64,000 nt of DNA, taken from contig NC_045149.1 of NCBI RefSeq assembly GCF_008831285.2, positions 16,485,035 through 16,549,034 on the forward strand, given 5' to 3'. Made by a program: the position numbers and the translations under genes. The notes under the pieces were generated by a model that was not told where the DNA came from, did no database searches, and saw nothing but the letters and a program-made list of their open reading frames with translations. The stretch comes from Nymphaea colorata (lineage: Eukaryota; Streptophyta; Magnoliopsida; Nymphaeales; Nymphaeaceae). This document shows, in pieces, positions 11,687 through 25,384 of the stretch. Each line of letters starts with the position of its first letter. Within the stretch, counting starts at the first letter, position 1.

Positions 11687-14600
11687 CTACTCTTCATTGT
11701 CCCGCTCATCTTTGACAAGCTTGATCATGTCATCAATTCGAAGTATTGTAATTGCTGCTTCAGTTGCAAACTGCAAATTCAGGAGAGACAGGCAAAAAAA
11801 GAGTGTGATTATGGTAGATAAAATACAGGCATGCCCAACGATATCTAGCTAGAAGAACAAATTAATAAACATGGCCTTTAACCTACCTGAATAATCTTAA
11901 CTTTGCTCATCGCTGGTTCAAGAACTCCAGCATCAAGATTGTTCCGGACCGTTCCTTTCGACAGCTCCAAACCCATGCTTAAAAACCAACAAAAACAAAA
12001 ACACGAGAGCCTTCAACATCAAGAAATCTTAATTGCAAGAAAAAAGAATAAGTGAAAAAGACGACTAAAGCTGACCACAAAACGGTTCAGCCTTATGATG
12101 ATTCCAGAAACTGATAAAATGCAAGTAATTGCCAAGTAAATAAACAGCCAATTATTGTTACAATTAGTCATCCACACAACTGCCTAAACTGAGCAATGGA
12201 TCCAGGTGATCGATCACCTAGCAGGATGAAACAGATACCGTCCTCTAGTTACTCCTAATATATGTATTATCGTGAAAGGAAGTCTCCGCAACTCAATGTC
12301 TCATCCCTTGATTGGATCGAACATTATTAACACGCTGGATTTGCAGTTTTGCACGTACTATGCAAAAGGCAGAAAACCTGCGGTAGGGTTGAGTTTTTTT
12401 TCAAGCACAAATTACCAGCATTAAACTGGCAGGCCAACCTGATTATGTGCTATAAAGGAATGAGCAAACCTAAACACTCCAAACACAGAAAAAGAGTTTC
12501 TCAAAGTGTCAGTAAATAAGAACAAGAGTGTTGCATCCAAGAAAAACAATGTTTAATTTGCCCCTTAGCATGATTGAAAATGGCACCCGAGTTACGTTAC
12601 TTGAACCATGTTTAAAAATTTTTTTCTATTGCAACAAACTAGACCCAAGTCCAATTACGTGAATGGGATCAAAGTCTTTGATGTACTCAATGGACCAAGT
12701 ACACTTGGAAGTCCTTTCATTGGAAGTACACTTGGAAGAGAAGCCTAGCAGAATACCAGCTCAATATACACAGTCAATGCTGAGAACTTTTTATTTGACT
12801 GAAGAAAGTGGGGGAACTGCCCACCACATTAGGCACGTGTCAGCACAACCCAAAATAATAATATAATTGACAACCATGAAAGGAAGAGCCATACCTAGAG
12901 AGATGTTGCTTCTCAGCTTTTGTCTGTGCAGTGTGGTGGTAAGCACGTAACTTAGCAACTAATTCTGTTGCATCTTTTGCAGCATTGACAGCAAGCACCT
13001 AAGATCACCAGCAATTTCAGTCAACAAGGAAGCAGCAACAACACTAAAAAATGGGAGCTGAATAAAGTTAAATACCAAATTGCACCTTTGGTATGATAAG
13101 AAGGGACTCAGCAAACTCTGCAATGGCTAGTTGCTCTCTGGATCCCAGTGACGTTGCAAAATGCTCCAAGTATACAGATAAAGCTGCCTCAACAGCACCA
13201 CCACCAGCAACTACCTGCACCAACAGATCCAATAGATTCTTTCAAAAAACAAGGTCATGTTTCATGATCTCAGAGAGCTTGTGAACGCATTGATGGAAAG
13301 ACAGACTACAAATACAAGGACAAAAACGAAAACTAGGCTACAATGAAAGGCTCCCTGACCTGCACTGGAAGAATAACAGTGAGGCATGATCTTGGACACA
13401 TATTTATGTTTTCGGCCTTATACTAGGCTATTGGAAATAGTCGGACACTTGTGAGTTTTAATATTGAACTTCCATGTTGTTCAAGAATCAAATAGTGTGC
13501 AATCTAGATTCCAAATTTACAGAACACTCATGTTCTTGAAACAATTTTTCACAGCCTTTCATTTGAAAACTAACAGTATCGGAGATTATTTGGGTGTGCG
13601 GAAGAATTCACAGACCAATAAATCAACTTATTTACCCCCATTCACCGGTTGCAATGTGTCCTTCCATTTCTAATTATGCCTTAGATTTTGTTATGTTCCA
13701 AAAGCAGGTCGCACAAAAAGCCAGTCAAACATACCGCATTCGACTCAAGAGTTCGCTTGACAATGCACAAGGCATCATGCAACGATCTCTCCATCTCATC
13801 AAGCATGTAATCATTTGCCCCTCTGAGGACCAACGAAACCTGACCAAACAAAAACCGACAGAAAGTAGCAAGCATTGGTGATATATCAACAGTTTTGCTG
13901 TTTTTACATTATAATTAGAAGATATACTAATGAAACATGCACTCACGGCACTTGTATTCTTTGTTCCTTTCACCATGATGACATCATCATCAGCAATACG
14001 CTCCTCAGCTACTTCATCAGCATATCCAAGAAATGAAGGATCAAATGTCTCTTCCCCTTCCATGTCAGCAAATGTGAGAACCTGTAAAACGACTAATTAA
14101 AAATAACTAGAAAAAAAAAATCATAATTCTAAATATAGATTCAACAAGCATTCAACAGGCAGTCAGAAATCTAAATTATCAATCTTGGGTACCTTTTTTG
14201 TGATTTATACAGCATAAAATACGTTGACTACTTTGTAGCTAGAACTGTAACTGCTCTTGCATTTCGAAGAGCTAAATCTCATCATGTTGAAAAGTCACAT
14301 TTTATATGCCAAACACAAAAAAAAAACCTATTTAGGACAGGATTAGCGATCCAAATTCACATGTGGGAACCAGAAGCTAACACCCTTGGATTCTGGATGG
14401 ACCTACCCAACATGATAAGGAGGTGGATCTCTGGTGCCTCAAAGGTTAATTGTCTGGATGCATCATTGTCCTAAAGAGATTTCTTACAAAAGGAAGTTGT
14501 GCTACTTCATACACTTTACAGATACACCGTCCAACTTGAAATTGCCATTGCTCATAGCATCATTGAAACAGGTGCCTGACCTTGGAACACAGAGACAGGT

Positions 14601-17600
14601 CATCACAGAAGTCACAAATAGGAAAGTAGGGAAAGCTCCATTAGACATAAATATATCATGCACGATGACACACTTTTAACAAACACTTCAGCTGCCTCAC
14701 AATGTGTTCAAGTAACAACGTGCTTACTATAACTTCGGCACGAGAAGCAAGTGCAGAAGCTTAACAAAAAATAGTCAGCAAGAGACAGCAACACATACAT
14801 GCTTTACACTGGTGGCATTCAAAGCTACTAGTCCGAACATTTCACACAAGGAAAATAATGACTAATATGAACAGAGTACAGTTGTCCCAACATCAGATAC
14901 AAAAAAGGTAGATCAGACACAAAAATAACAGAGAAAACACTTCGGCATTTAAGAGAAAGATATAGCTACCCTCTAGTACAGGTTCTAGATAAAATGGATC
15001 AGGTTTAAGAGACAGTTTTTAACTGGTACCTGAGTTGCACCAGATGCCTTGGCCACATGACGTAAATCATCTTTTCTAACACGCCTGACAGCAATAGCAC
15101 CCGCTTCTACAAAGTACTGAGAGGAATGTTTTTATTGACATACATGTTAGTAAATAAGATGAACAGAGATTTTATGGACTGATATAGTTTGTAATGGGAA
15201 CATACCTTGAGCGCCATGTCATCAATGCCCTTAGTTGTTAGAATCACATTAGCTCCAGCTTTTAGAAGTTTCTGAATACGCTCTTTTGTTATATCAGCTT
15301 CCCTGTGAAGATCAAACTACTTTAGAAAACTTACTAACAAGAGATTGCTAAAACATATCTGAACTCTAAAGCAATCAAAACCAAGTAATAACTAATATAC
15401 ACTAGAATTGCAAGAGAACATATGCATTTTCTAGTTAATATCTCTGATGGATGTATTACCTTTGGCGAATTTTTTCAAGTTCCCTAGGATTAGTAACCAA
15501 CACTTGGACACCAAGCTGCATCTTGGTCTTCTGAAGATTGAAATCAAGACAGGCAATTCTTGCTGGGGCTACTCTTGTAGGCATTCCTTGTGCAGCACGT
15601 CCTGTATTTAAAGCATAACCTTTTAGCAGGTAACTGTCCTTCGCACTTTTCCCATGAGCTTTCAAAATATTGATCCCCTGAAATTTTCAAAAAATAAAAA
15701 AAAAAGAATTGGGTCAAAATATGACTAAGACATAAATTTGCACACGTATCAAAAAAAATATACTGCAGAAAACACTCTTAGTCAATTTCCATTCCTTGGT
15801 GAGATATATTAATTATGTTATACACTTTTTTAACGAAAACATAAGACACGATCTTTATAACTTTTTCAAACCATAAGAAGAAACATAACGAAAAACCATA
15901 AAAATTACGTTAAAAACTTTTTTAAAAATAAAACACGATCTTTATAACTTATCAGGAAAACCACAACAGCTCATATTTTGATAAAACCACATTTCCATCC
16001 CGCATCCATCAGCTCGTTTAAAGTTTAATCAGTTCAAATACTAATGCAGAACATGCCACCTAGTAGCTAGTGGTAATAGTCATCTGCTACATGCCAGATA
16101 ATGCAAAAGTTGGAACAGCAATGATGGGAGCCACCATATTAAAATGTCAAGATCGTAGATTTTTTTTTTTTGCTGATATAATATCCATTAATATCATAAC
16201 GCCAGAGAAGGTCCACAGACAGCAGTGAAAATTGTCACTCTATTTTCTGAGACTAGGCAGCTATGACAATCACATGACAAAAGATTCTTCATATTCATGA
16301 TGGAGGATTGGGTGAACATCACCCATTTAATAATCCTTGGCGGTGTATATCATGAATGTTCAAGACGCAGCTGTATCATAAGAGGCAATCTAACATCCAG
16401 TAGCAATGCAGAAAGAAGGCTTTAACTTGTAACAACGCAACCCTTTCTATATAGTCATATACACATTGAGACGTACATGTGCGGATGCACATGAATGAAA
16501 ACAAAAATGCAATCACAAGTGACATACCATATTTTTTGACTAGTCAATTATCATAAAAATCAATTTCATACGGATAGGCTATATCATTATAGATAACATA
16601 CTAGTTTATCTTTAAAAAGTGTTGCCTTACAATGAGCATTTAATAGCAGTCAAGTTTGAACACCAAGCTAGAAAAGAACTGGCTTACTTTTCTCCCTTTT
16701 CCCCTTTTATCTCACATATTTGCTTGCTATATATTATTTCAATAAGTTACGGTGTTTGCAAAGCTAATCTCTGCGAAGTATGAAAAGTTAATGTGATTTC
16801 TTACCAAACTAGAAACCAGTAACAGTGAACAAATGAATTTAAAAACTCAAAGTTCACACGCCAACTGACCTTGATCGGGTATTTAACTTCCCCTTTGTCA
16901 TTAGTCATTTTAACTGCTTGAACAGCATCAACAACCTAAAGATTTTAGAACAGTAGATGGTCAGCATATCATAACAGCAAGATCACCCCAAGAAATAAAA
17001 GGAAAAAGAAAAAAAAGTGAAAGACAAATATGTAAATGACAATCACTATCAGTCCAATTAAACTGAAATTTTTCATAAAATAAGATTGAAATAGACTGTT
17101 CTCAAAGTGTCAATTACTACAGCAAAAGCACATGCACGACAATTATAAGCATGAGCCTGCTGCCAACATCAAAATACACCACCAGTCCACAGAATTCATT
17201 AATAAAATATTCTGTGTTAGTCAAACATGCAACACCAATGAAATTACAACTCTTTTCCACCAGGCATAGAATCCAAGCAAATGACACTAAAAGGTTTACA
17301 ATATCAGAGGTATTCAAAGAAAGGATCCCATGAATAGTGGAATAATATTTTCTGTTACATGAAGTCAAATTTGATCTGACGCCTGAAGCAAAGCCTAGAC
17401 AAATTCAACATCCACAAGTTCCTGGCCTCACTAGCAAGATAACAGGAAGAGAAGTATGAATGAAGAAAGACGATGTGAGTCACTTGACAATGGTGTGAAC
17501 AGGTAGACCAGATCGCAAGATGGCATACTGTTCTCGTAATGACACCTTGATCCTTTTGATATTGACTACTGAAATTAAAAAAGCAAACCCCTCATCTGAT

Positions 17601-20600
17601 GAAATGAATAAAAACAAAAAGGCAGCCTTTGACCATTGTAACCCAAGGCTATTTCATAAGGGCCTGCATGTGTCCAAGCTTCACAAAACCCACAAAAATC
17701 AACTTTGAACAAATATTAGCCAAAATTGTCTAATTCCGAAGTTATGATATAACATACATAAATCTGAATAATTCCAGATCAAAAAGATCAAAGTTCTAAA
17801 TATTGGTATCCCTGTTACATGGGCCAGTTTTGGTGATACGAAGATAACCTTAATCTAAAAATTTTAGGATTACTTTAATCTTAGGTGGTCAGCTGAGACG
17901 TGATATGGCATAATGGCAGACAGAAGATCTTAAACTGCCATAAGAAAAGGCATCACCAACGCAGCACCAGCACCCAAATCCAAATGCACATTTTAGCACT
18001 GACAAAAACAGCTAAAAGCTTACCATGTTTGCGAAAAAGTCAGAGTCACTGGAAACTAGCTTGGAAGACATGCTTGTCTTGGCACAATTTATAAGTGAAT
18101 CTTTTCCCAACTTCTCAACCTAGCAGTCAATGAAAAATTGGCCATAAGTAACCAAAAACTAATACTATGTCAAGAAAAATAGAGAGGAGATGAACACAAG
18201 CAAGAACAAGAACTATATTTTTCAATAAATTTCATTTAGCAAAACCACCAAAAGTATAAGATATATATGTAAGCTAACCAACAAAATGAAACCAAGATTA
18301 CTCCAACGGATAAGCAAAAGAGAAAAAGACAGCATGAAGAACATAAAAGCAATTAATGAAAATCAAATCAAACTAATCATATCTGACTAGCTAAAGATAT
18401 GATTGGTTGAGGCTTCATTGCAGGCATGTTTGAATGAATTTTCCAGGACACCCTCACCTTGGAGAACTTCTCCATGGTAAAAGCAGTTAAACCCATAGAG
18501 TACAACTAATTTCACCATCTTTTAACACAGGAAGTTTGACTAGTGGAGAAGTTGTATGTGGATGAATTGTCCTGTGTTTGAAGTAGAGATGTACTTCAGG
18601 CGACTGGTGAGGAAAGTCCTGTCCATCAAACATGCCACTGCAGATGATGCCCATTGACAACCCTTTATAAAACCCTTTCCAGAACTCCATGTGTGAGTGT
18701 GTTCGGCCTTCAACAAAAAGAAATAGGGTGGGTTTCTTTTCTTACTTTTACTTCTGAAATCAATTTAAAATATTTGAAATTATTTTTAAATTCAGAAAAC
18801 CAAAAGATAGAGAAAGACGGACCAATACATAACGATACATATTTGCAGATATGACACTGATACCAATATTTACAACATTGGTAATTTGGTTATACGATAT
18901 ATATACCAAAGAAGTGCACAGCAACATGATACTGCCAAAATATCCCCCTAATATTGGGATTAGCTTAAAGTCATCCACTAGTAAGTAGTAACGCATGAAT
19001 TATTGAAATTATATAAACTTTGATGGTCCAACTACTTGTAAATCTATCATAGAGGACCTAAGAATAAAGAGCTAAACTTGCTGGAACTTGACTGCCAATA
19101 ATTCTTTGTACCTGATTTGGCAAAAGATGTACTTGCCTTTAATTATCTTTATTACTGTTACATTCTTGCATATTATTGTGTAAGTACCATCCTACCTGTG
19201 CTACACAAGTTATGGGACCATTAGACCATATAAGGGCTTCTTATAGTAAAAGTATGAACTTACTGAACCACAACTTTGCTAAACATCATATTTGGTGGCC
19301 ATCAATCCAATTTTATTTTTTTAATAACAAAAAGTTAAAGTCCTTCGAGCCTGTTGTGGTTCTGCAGAAAATATCAGATAGCAGCAGACATAGCCAGATG
19401 GTTTATTATGATTCAATTTGAATTCGTCACTGGACCTTGCATTTACAAAAAATAATAATGAAAGCATAAGAGACATGCCTTGACTGCTAGCTTGTCATCT
19501 ACATATTTGCAAGCTTCTCTCATAGCAAGCTGCAAACATCAAAAGTTGTCAAAGACTGGTATAGTTAATATAAAACATAGGCAGTATCAGTTCTATATGA
19601 ACAAAGAACTTACTCTATAACCACTGATTATGGATGTTGGATGGATCTTACTTTTCACAAGATCATTTGCTCTCTGCAAAACAGTGAAAGGAAAAGGGAC
19701 AAATAAGGACAAAGTCACCATGTTGGCCCATTATACCAAAACTATGAAGATAAAAAAGTCATGACTCGTGCATGACAGATTAGCAAGGTACCTTCAACAA
19801 CTCAGCAGCTACGATGACCACTGATGTTGTCCCATCTCCAACTTCACGATCTTGAAGTTCAGCCAACTCTACCAGCACCTGCACACAGCAGATCAGTGAT
19901 GTCACATGAAATAGTTCACCAAAACCCAAAGAAGGTATATGATGCAGAATAGCCAACTTATGGGCACATATCCTTTACCAGGAAAAGGGAAAGAAAAAAA
20001 AAGATGGAGGAGAAAGCTAAATCTTAAATATAATTCCAGCTTAACTGCAACTATAATTGCAAGTTATTTACCTTTGCAGCAGGGTGTTCCACTTCTAACA
20101 TTTTGAGTATTGTTGCTCCATCATTAGTAATAGTAACGTCTCCAATATCATCAACTAACATCTGAAAAAGAATTAGGGTTAAGTTTCTAACAACCTAAAT
20201 CTCTTGTATGCTTGTGCAGACAACCTGAATCTCTATACGCATTTGTGTAGCATCTATGTGGGAAAGGATACACACACACACAAGTAGCCGGTGGTCCACC
20301 AGTGCCACCATTCCCATTAACTTAATGCACATCTTCTTCCTATACTTATTAGGAATTGTGCACAATTGCATGTAAACAATAAAACCAAAACACTTTTGTG
20401 TATCTAAAACCATGATACAGATATTTCCACTCGCCAATCCTGAAAACAATTCAGAGGAATTAATGTTCAGTTAAATCAGACCATTCCTAAACTTGAAGGC
20501 ACTGATACATGGATGTGTAGAAAAATAGGGAGCCGGGTCCATGATGAACTACAAGTGCTTTACATCAACTTCACTGCAAGCATGCAAAAGACCATGTACC

Positions 20601-22247
20601 ACCACATTCAGAAAATTACTCATGTCAACACTGTAGTTGTCACACCATGGTATTTGCATGGCTGCGTCAGCTAAAATAGCTGAAGGAGATATCTGCCGTT
20701 GCTCTTGGTAGAATCACATAACAATTCGAACAACATATTTCAATTATAAAGAGGTAGATGTCCACAACCACCCAAAGTATATGAAACAGCTAAGACAGCA
20801 TTTTGCAAGATACTCATTGTATTTTTTCTTCAACATCTACAGAAGTAAATAAGATAACCAGAAAATGGACAACAAGACAACTGTGCATAATTGCTAAAAT
20901 GAATATCCAGGCAAAGACACATTAAACTACCATTTACAACCAAAGTGGATATCCAGGCAAAGAGAAATTAGATTCTAGTGTCCTATGCATACATCCTAAT
21001 TCCTGTATTGGAGGTCATAAAACTTAAACTATATTACTTTAAAAAAATTAAAATCTGTCGCAAAGGTACGCATTGATATATTTCTCACACGCAACTTACA
21101 ATTCTGATGGTGACAAAGGGTAGGCCTAAACTGCTAATCATTGCCCCTGACATATTCACCAAACCCCAGATTGTAAAGTAGGTTGGACATCAAGCAAGCA
21201 TCACGTTCAGGACACATCAACATTTGGTGTCAGATGACTCAGATTGAAGGCAACAAGCCAACAAGTGACGAAGACACAGCGTCCCTGAGATTCGTCAGTA
21301 AGCTAACTCTACCGCTAAAGGCCTTAAGCACATTACAATGACAACAAACTACGTAATTTATATTCCCCTAGATGTGGTATTTCTTATGGACATACCTTAG
21401 AATGTGATATAATAACAATCGATAGGATTCTGAAACAACTCACACTTACTTGATAATATCCCCATCAATTTGTCCCAGTTTCTTTGCTTAAATTAAGTTT
21501 TCATCATTCATTTTGTCAAACTTGCTATAAGTTAATGTATTTGTTTTCCATGTTGTTTGAAATGATTATAGCTCATCCTTTTTGCTTATATCCATTTCAT
21601 GGGTTTTACCATTCAACTTCTAAATAACAACGACGAAGATAACAGTAGTGGTGGGGTGATGGTGCATTTAGTACTAGTAGTAGCTGTACAATCTTTAAAG
21701 CATGACATTAACCCTAACTTCTTGTGACAATAGATCCATACGAGCAAGTAGGATGAACAAAACTAACAACAAATGTACGACCAAACTATCGCTTCAGGAT
21801 AATCACGAGAAGCTTAATAGTCATTGACGTAAAAACTAAAAGCACCAGCTTAACGCCGAGAAGCTTATCGGAAAAATCCAAGAGCTTCATTATCGACTTT
21901 GTCCTAATAAGAAAGAAACAACGCAGAAGACCAAGCAAGACGAAAAGAAACTTCAGTTCTCGCTCTCAGAACCAGAGCCAAACCGAGCGGGGAGAAGAAA
22001 ATAACAGCATCGGATTTTTCACGTACTTTATCAAGACCGACGGGCCCGAGGGACGACTTGACAATGTTCGCGACGGCTTGGCAAGCAACCACTGCAAAGT
22101 GTAGGGAACATCAACCTCGAGGCCAGAAAACCAACTCGAAAGAGAACGGGTAGAAAAGAAAAAAAAAATGGCACCGTTCTGAGTGCGAACGTCTTGCCCG
22201 GATTGGCGCTCCCCCATTATATCGGGCGTTTGAGCTACGATCGCCAT
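11687..22247 (-). CDS. CCT1: T-complex protein 1 subunit alpha (chaperonin CCT1)
   Basis: Seventeen exons in transcript order: 22175-22247, 22027-22091, 20072-20161, 19792-19878, 19614-19673, 19479-19529, 18024-18119, 16870-16935, 15460-15677, 15206-15302, 15030-15116, 13947-14081, 13735-13839, 13086-13214, 12895-12998, 11887-11977 and 11687-11770. They join without a break into 545 aa, the length I recall for Arabidopsis CCT1. Group II chaperonin landmarks are present: [14 protein letters not shown] near residue 35, NDGAT (Asp60), GDGTTS (Asp91), the ATP-hydrolysis Asp397 in [10 protein letters not shown], and VVAGGGAVE at 411-419. CCT1 is one of eight subunits of the cytosolic TRiC/CCT double ring, which folds actin, tubulin and many WD proteins. 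The start context is an ATG 24 codons before the first intron. Intron 2 is the longest, at 1.87 kb. The intron after exon 19479-19529 uses a GC donor. Confidence 0.96.
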
Positions 22248-22324
22248 CTTCTCCGGTAGCCGGAAAAGACAGGCGGCCACCAAATGTTCCGGTTGCTCTG
22301 GCCCAACCTTCCCGCCGAGAATGG

Positions 22325-22334
22325 GAAACCCTAG
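22325..22334. promoter_or_regulatory. Telo-box upstream of the CCT1 start
   Basis: The plus strand reads AAACCCTAG at about 22326-22334, some 80 bases upstream of the CCT1 ATG. Telo-boxes of this form are common near the transcription start of plant genes for growth and translation functions. Function is inferred from motif and position only. Confidence 0.45.
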
Positions 22335-24027
22335 TCCCGATCTCCTTTCGCGCCGCTCTGGTTTTGAGAGAGAGGGAGAGTGAGGAGCGAAGGGTTTTGG
22401 CACGACAGCGTCTCCCGCCTCCCACTCGCACGTGCCGAGAGAGCTTTTAAGCGAAGAGTCTAGAGCCTGCCGATTTTTTCCTCCGATAAACGGAAATTTC
22501 AATATTTAACGCGTACTTATCATTAGTGCTTAAAGTGGTTGGTTTTTTACGCATGTTTTTTTTAGTTCGGTTTTTCTAAAATTAAAAAACATTTTGTTTA
22601 ACAAATCCAACCAATTCGCTGAATGATTCGATGCAAATTGCTCCTTAAGTGCAAAACACTTAATCCACTTATTAATAAGAAAAACAGGATTTCCGGGTCC
22701 GACTCAGTCTTGCTATTTATGGTTGTGCTCAGATTCAGCAGCTTCAGACATTCGTACCTGGGCATGATATGCAACATAATGTACTCACCTTTACAAAATA
22801 TTTTAAAAATTTCAATTGTTCTTAATTTTTTATTATTGTGTACAAATATATAAGCTGAAATGAACACAAAAAGCAAAAGGCATATGCTCTTTTGTTGATA
22901 CTATGAAATACTCATTCTACTCAAACTCAACACTGTCTAAACACTGTCAGCAGCGCGAGATCCCGTAACCAAGAGTCCATGGGACTTTTGTTTTCGTATA
23001 GGGCATGGTCAGATTCATCGAAGGTTTGTTTCCCCTTACGAGTGCAGGAGGCGGGATCGTTCGAGGGCTTTTATAAGTATCTTTATCACGACAAAAAACG
23101 AGGAGGAACGAAATAAACAAGCAAAAACAGAAACGAAAAAACAAGATACTGATTGTTTCCTTGATCGGCAGCATAATTGAAGTTTCTACAGAAAAAAGCC
23201 CCAAAGTTTGGCGGACCAACAAAAAAAATGCCACTGACCATTTCTTTGAACACCGAAAAGACAGTACAAACTGAAAATCTTTGCAACAAACTCTGCGCCA
23301 AGTTCATTACATCGGCAAAGAAGTTAATGGTTAAAGAAATTCCTTTCAAGGAAATCTTTTACTTAAACAGCAGTTGAGTGGCTGCAAGAATTTCATCCTT
23401 TCATGGATGCATGAAAAGAGTTCCTGAAAGTTAAACGTTTGAATATTGGGTTAACTGGGTTGAAAAAACCAACATTACTTGAAATCTTCACATTTAAATC
23501 GATAGTCTAGGACCAGCAGGACATAGGATGCAATTTACTCGTCAGCATGAACACCAAAAGATATGCACGTGAGATCATTTGATAAACTCCATATACAGAG
23601 GTAAGAATTAAAGGGAAGACAAGAAATTTTCAGATGATCCTCATGCCAACACTAATGTGTTTTGATATCCCAAACTTCTTTGCTCTACACCCAATTCCTC
23701 TAAAATTTGGTTTTGGTGGCATGCAAGTTGAGCCCAAGCAGAAGCATAAGGAGAAAACAAAAAGGCCAGGCGACGTCCATGATGAAGGAAAGCCATTAGC
23801 ACATGAAATACTTTAATGTGGAATTCACTATTCCAAATCACAGAATGTTCAATCAAACATAGTAGGACAATCTGACTGAAATACAAGCAACTATTACTCC
23901 GAGTTACTTGTACCTTACCCACAGTGGCATCTATTTGCAATTTAATTCTATATCTTTGCTTCTAACAAAGTTGAAAAGAATTACTCTCTTATGCCAAGCT
24001 TTTAGAGCAGGTGGCAGTGTAGAGAGA

Positions 24028-24045
24028 ACACACACACACACAGAG

Positions 24046-24092
<47 letters not shown>
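24028..24092. repeat. Compound microsatellite (CA)n(GATA)n(GA)n
   Basis: About 65 bases pass from ACACAC through AGAGATAGATAGATAG into an uninterrupted GA tract. Three adjacent motifs suggest stepwise growth by slippage. Confidence 0.95.
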
Positions 24093-24094
<2 letters not shown>

Positions 24095-25384
24095 ACCTTG
24101 CATTAATGAAATCACCTATATTCATAAATCTTAATGGTTACATCTTTGATTCAGTAAGATCTTCAGAGGTAGTAATGCTTTTAGAAAATATGCTAAATTT
24201 ATACTCTTCATGGTATAACATGTGAAATGAGCAACTAACACCTCCCACCCCATCTCTCCCCGTCTAGGCTGCTTTTGAGAGGGAGGATTTCTACACAGAC
24301 AGAGGATCTTCAGTATCTTGTTCAAAAATAGAGCTTGAATAGTTAACGCTCACGGAGAGGCAAACAACAGCTTGTTGCTTTGATCACGAGGTATCCTAAT
24401 CCTGCGAATCTTGCAGCTGCTGTAAGGCATGTACAAGCACAAACCTTTAATAGGCATTTGGAAGTATAGGGTTCACTGCTTTTATGAAGGTAACATTTAA
24501 TGTGGATACCTGCAGTCACAAATAGTCTTCACAGACAACAACTGGCAGTTGTCTACTGTTCAGGCACTTAGAATAGAATGTGAAAGTTACTTGCCTTGGA
24601 ACTCCATCGTCAGATGCATCCACTTGATCTTAATGTCATTTCTGCATGACACACGGGAAGAAACATATGTGTACAATACCAAGTCTTTCTACAAGCTCAA
24701 TAATATCAGCTTGAGAAACAGCTACATGTACCCGTAACAATGTCCAGAACTTAAATCTGCTTTAATGTATGACGAATGCAGTTTTGCGTTGTTAACCAGG
24801 GAAAAGAGTTAGCAGTTGAGTAAAATAGAAACCCATAAATTGCGAACTTGCTGAAATGCTCAATGAAATTGCATGAAGGTGAGAAATGTCACCAAAAGAT
24901 ACAGTAGATTTGATAAAGAAGATGCAAACTGTCTGTATCGATGAATAATGTGCTTACAGTGTAGAAAACTAATGGTCCTATATGTATGTCAAAAACATAA
25001 GCAGAAAAGATTGTTGCAGCAGTTCAATGCGATAGCAGCAACCTTTGCTTCATCCGCCATCCCGCCAATCCCACTTTTTCTAATGACTAAGATACAAAGG
25101 GCAGAAAATGAAAGGTAGCTGTTACATCTTTCAAGGTGAGCAGAGTTTGAAATGGAAAGATACAGAAGTCCCACTGCAAAAGAGAAGATTGTTATGTGAA
25201 ATGGATGAAATTGTGCATCACAAATCATCAGTTTCTCCCTTCACCAGAACTGCAGGCAGCATTGAGAAGCACCTTCTTCTATTAATTGTATCACTGGAAA
25301 CGGACAGCTAAACTATGAGTTGATTACAATACAACAGACATGATGTCTACCTTCTTGGCAAGCAGAGATTGAAGATTTAGAAAC

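Larger units (their letters stand above)
22248..25384. other. Spacer between CCT1 promoter and F-box 3' end
   Basis: The first 250 bases are the CCT1 promoter and 5' UTR. The rest is AT-rich, with a compound microsatellite at 24028-24092 and the 3' UTR of the F-box gene close to 25384. Short open frames here have no recognisable content. Confidence 0.5.
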
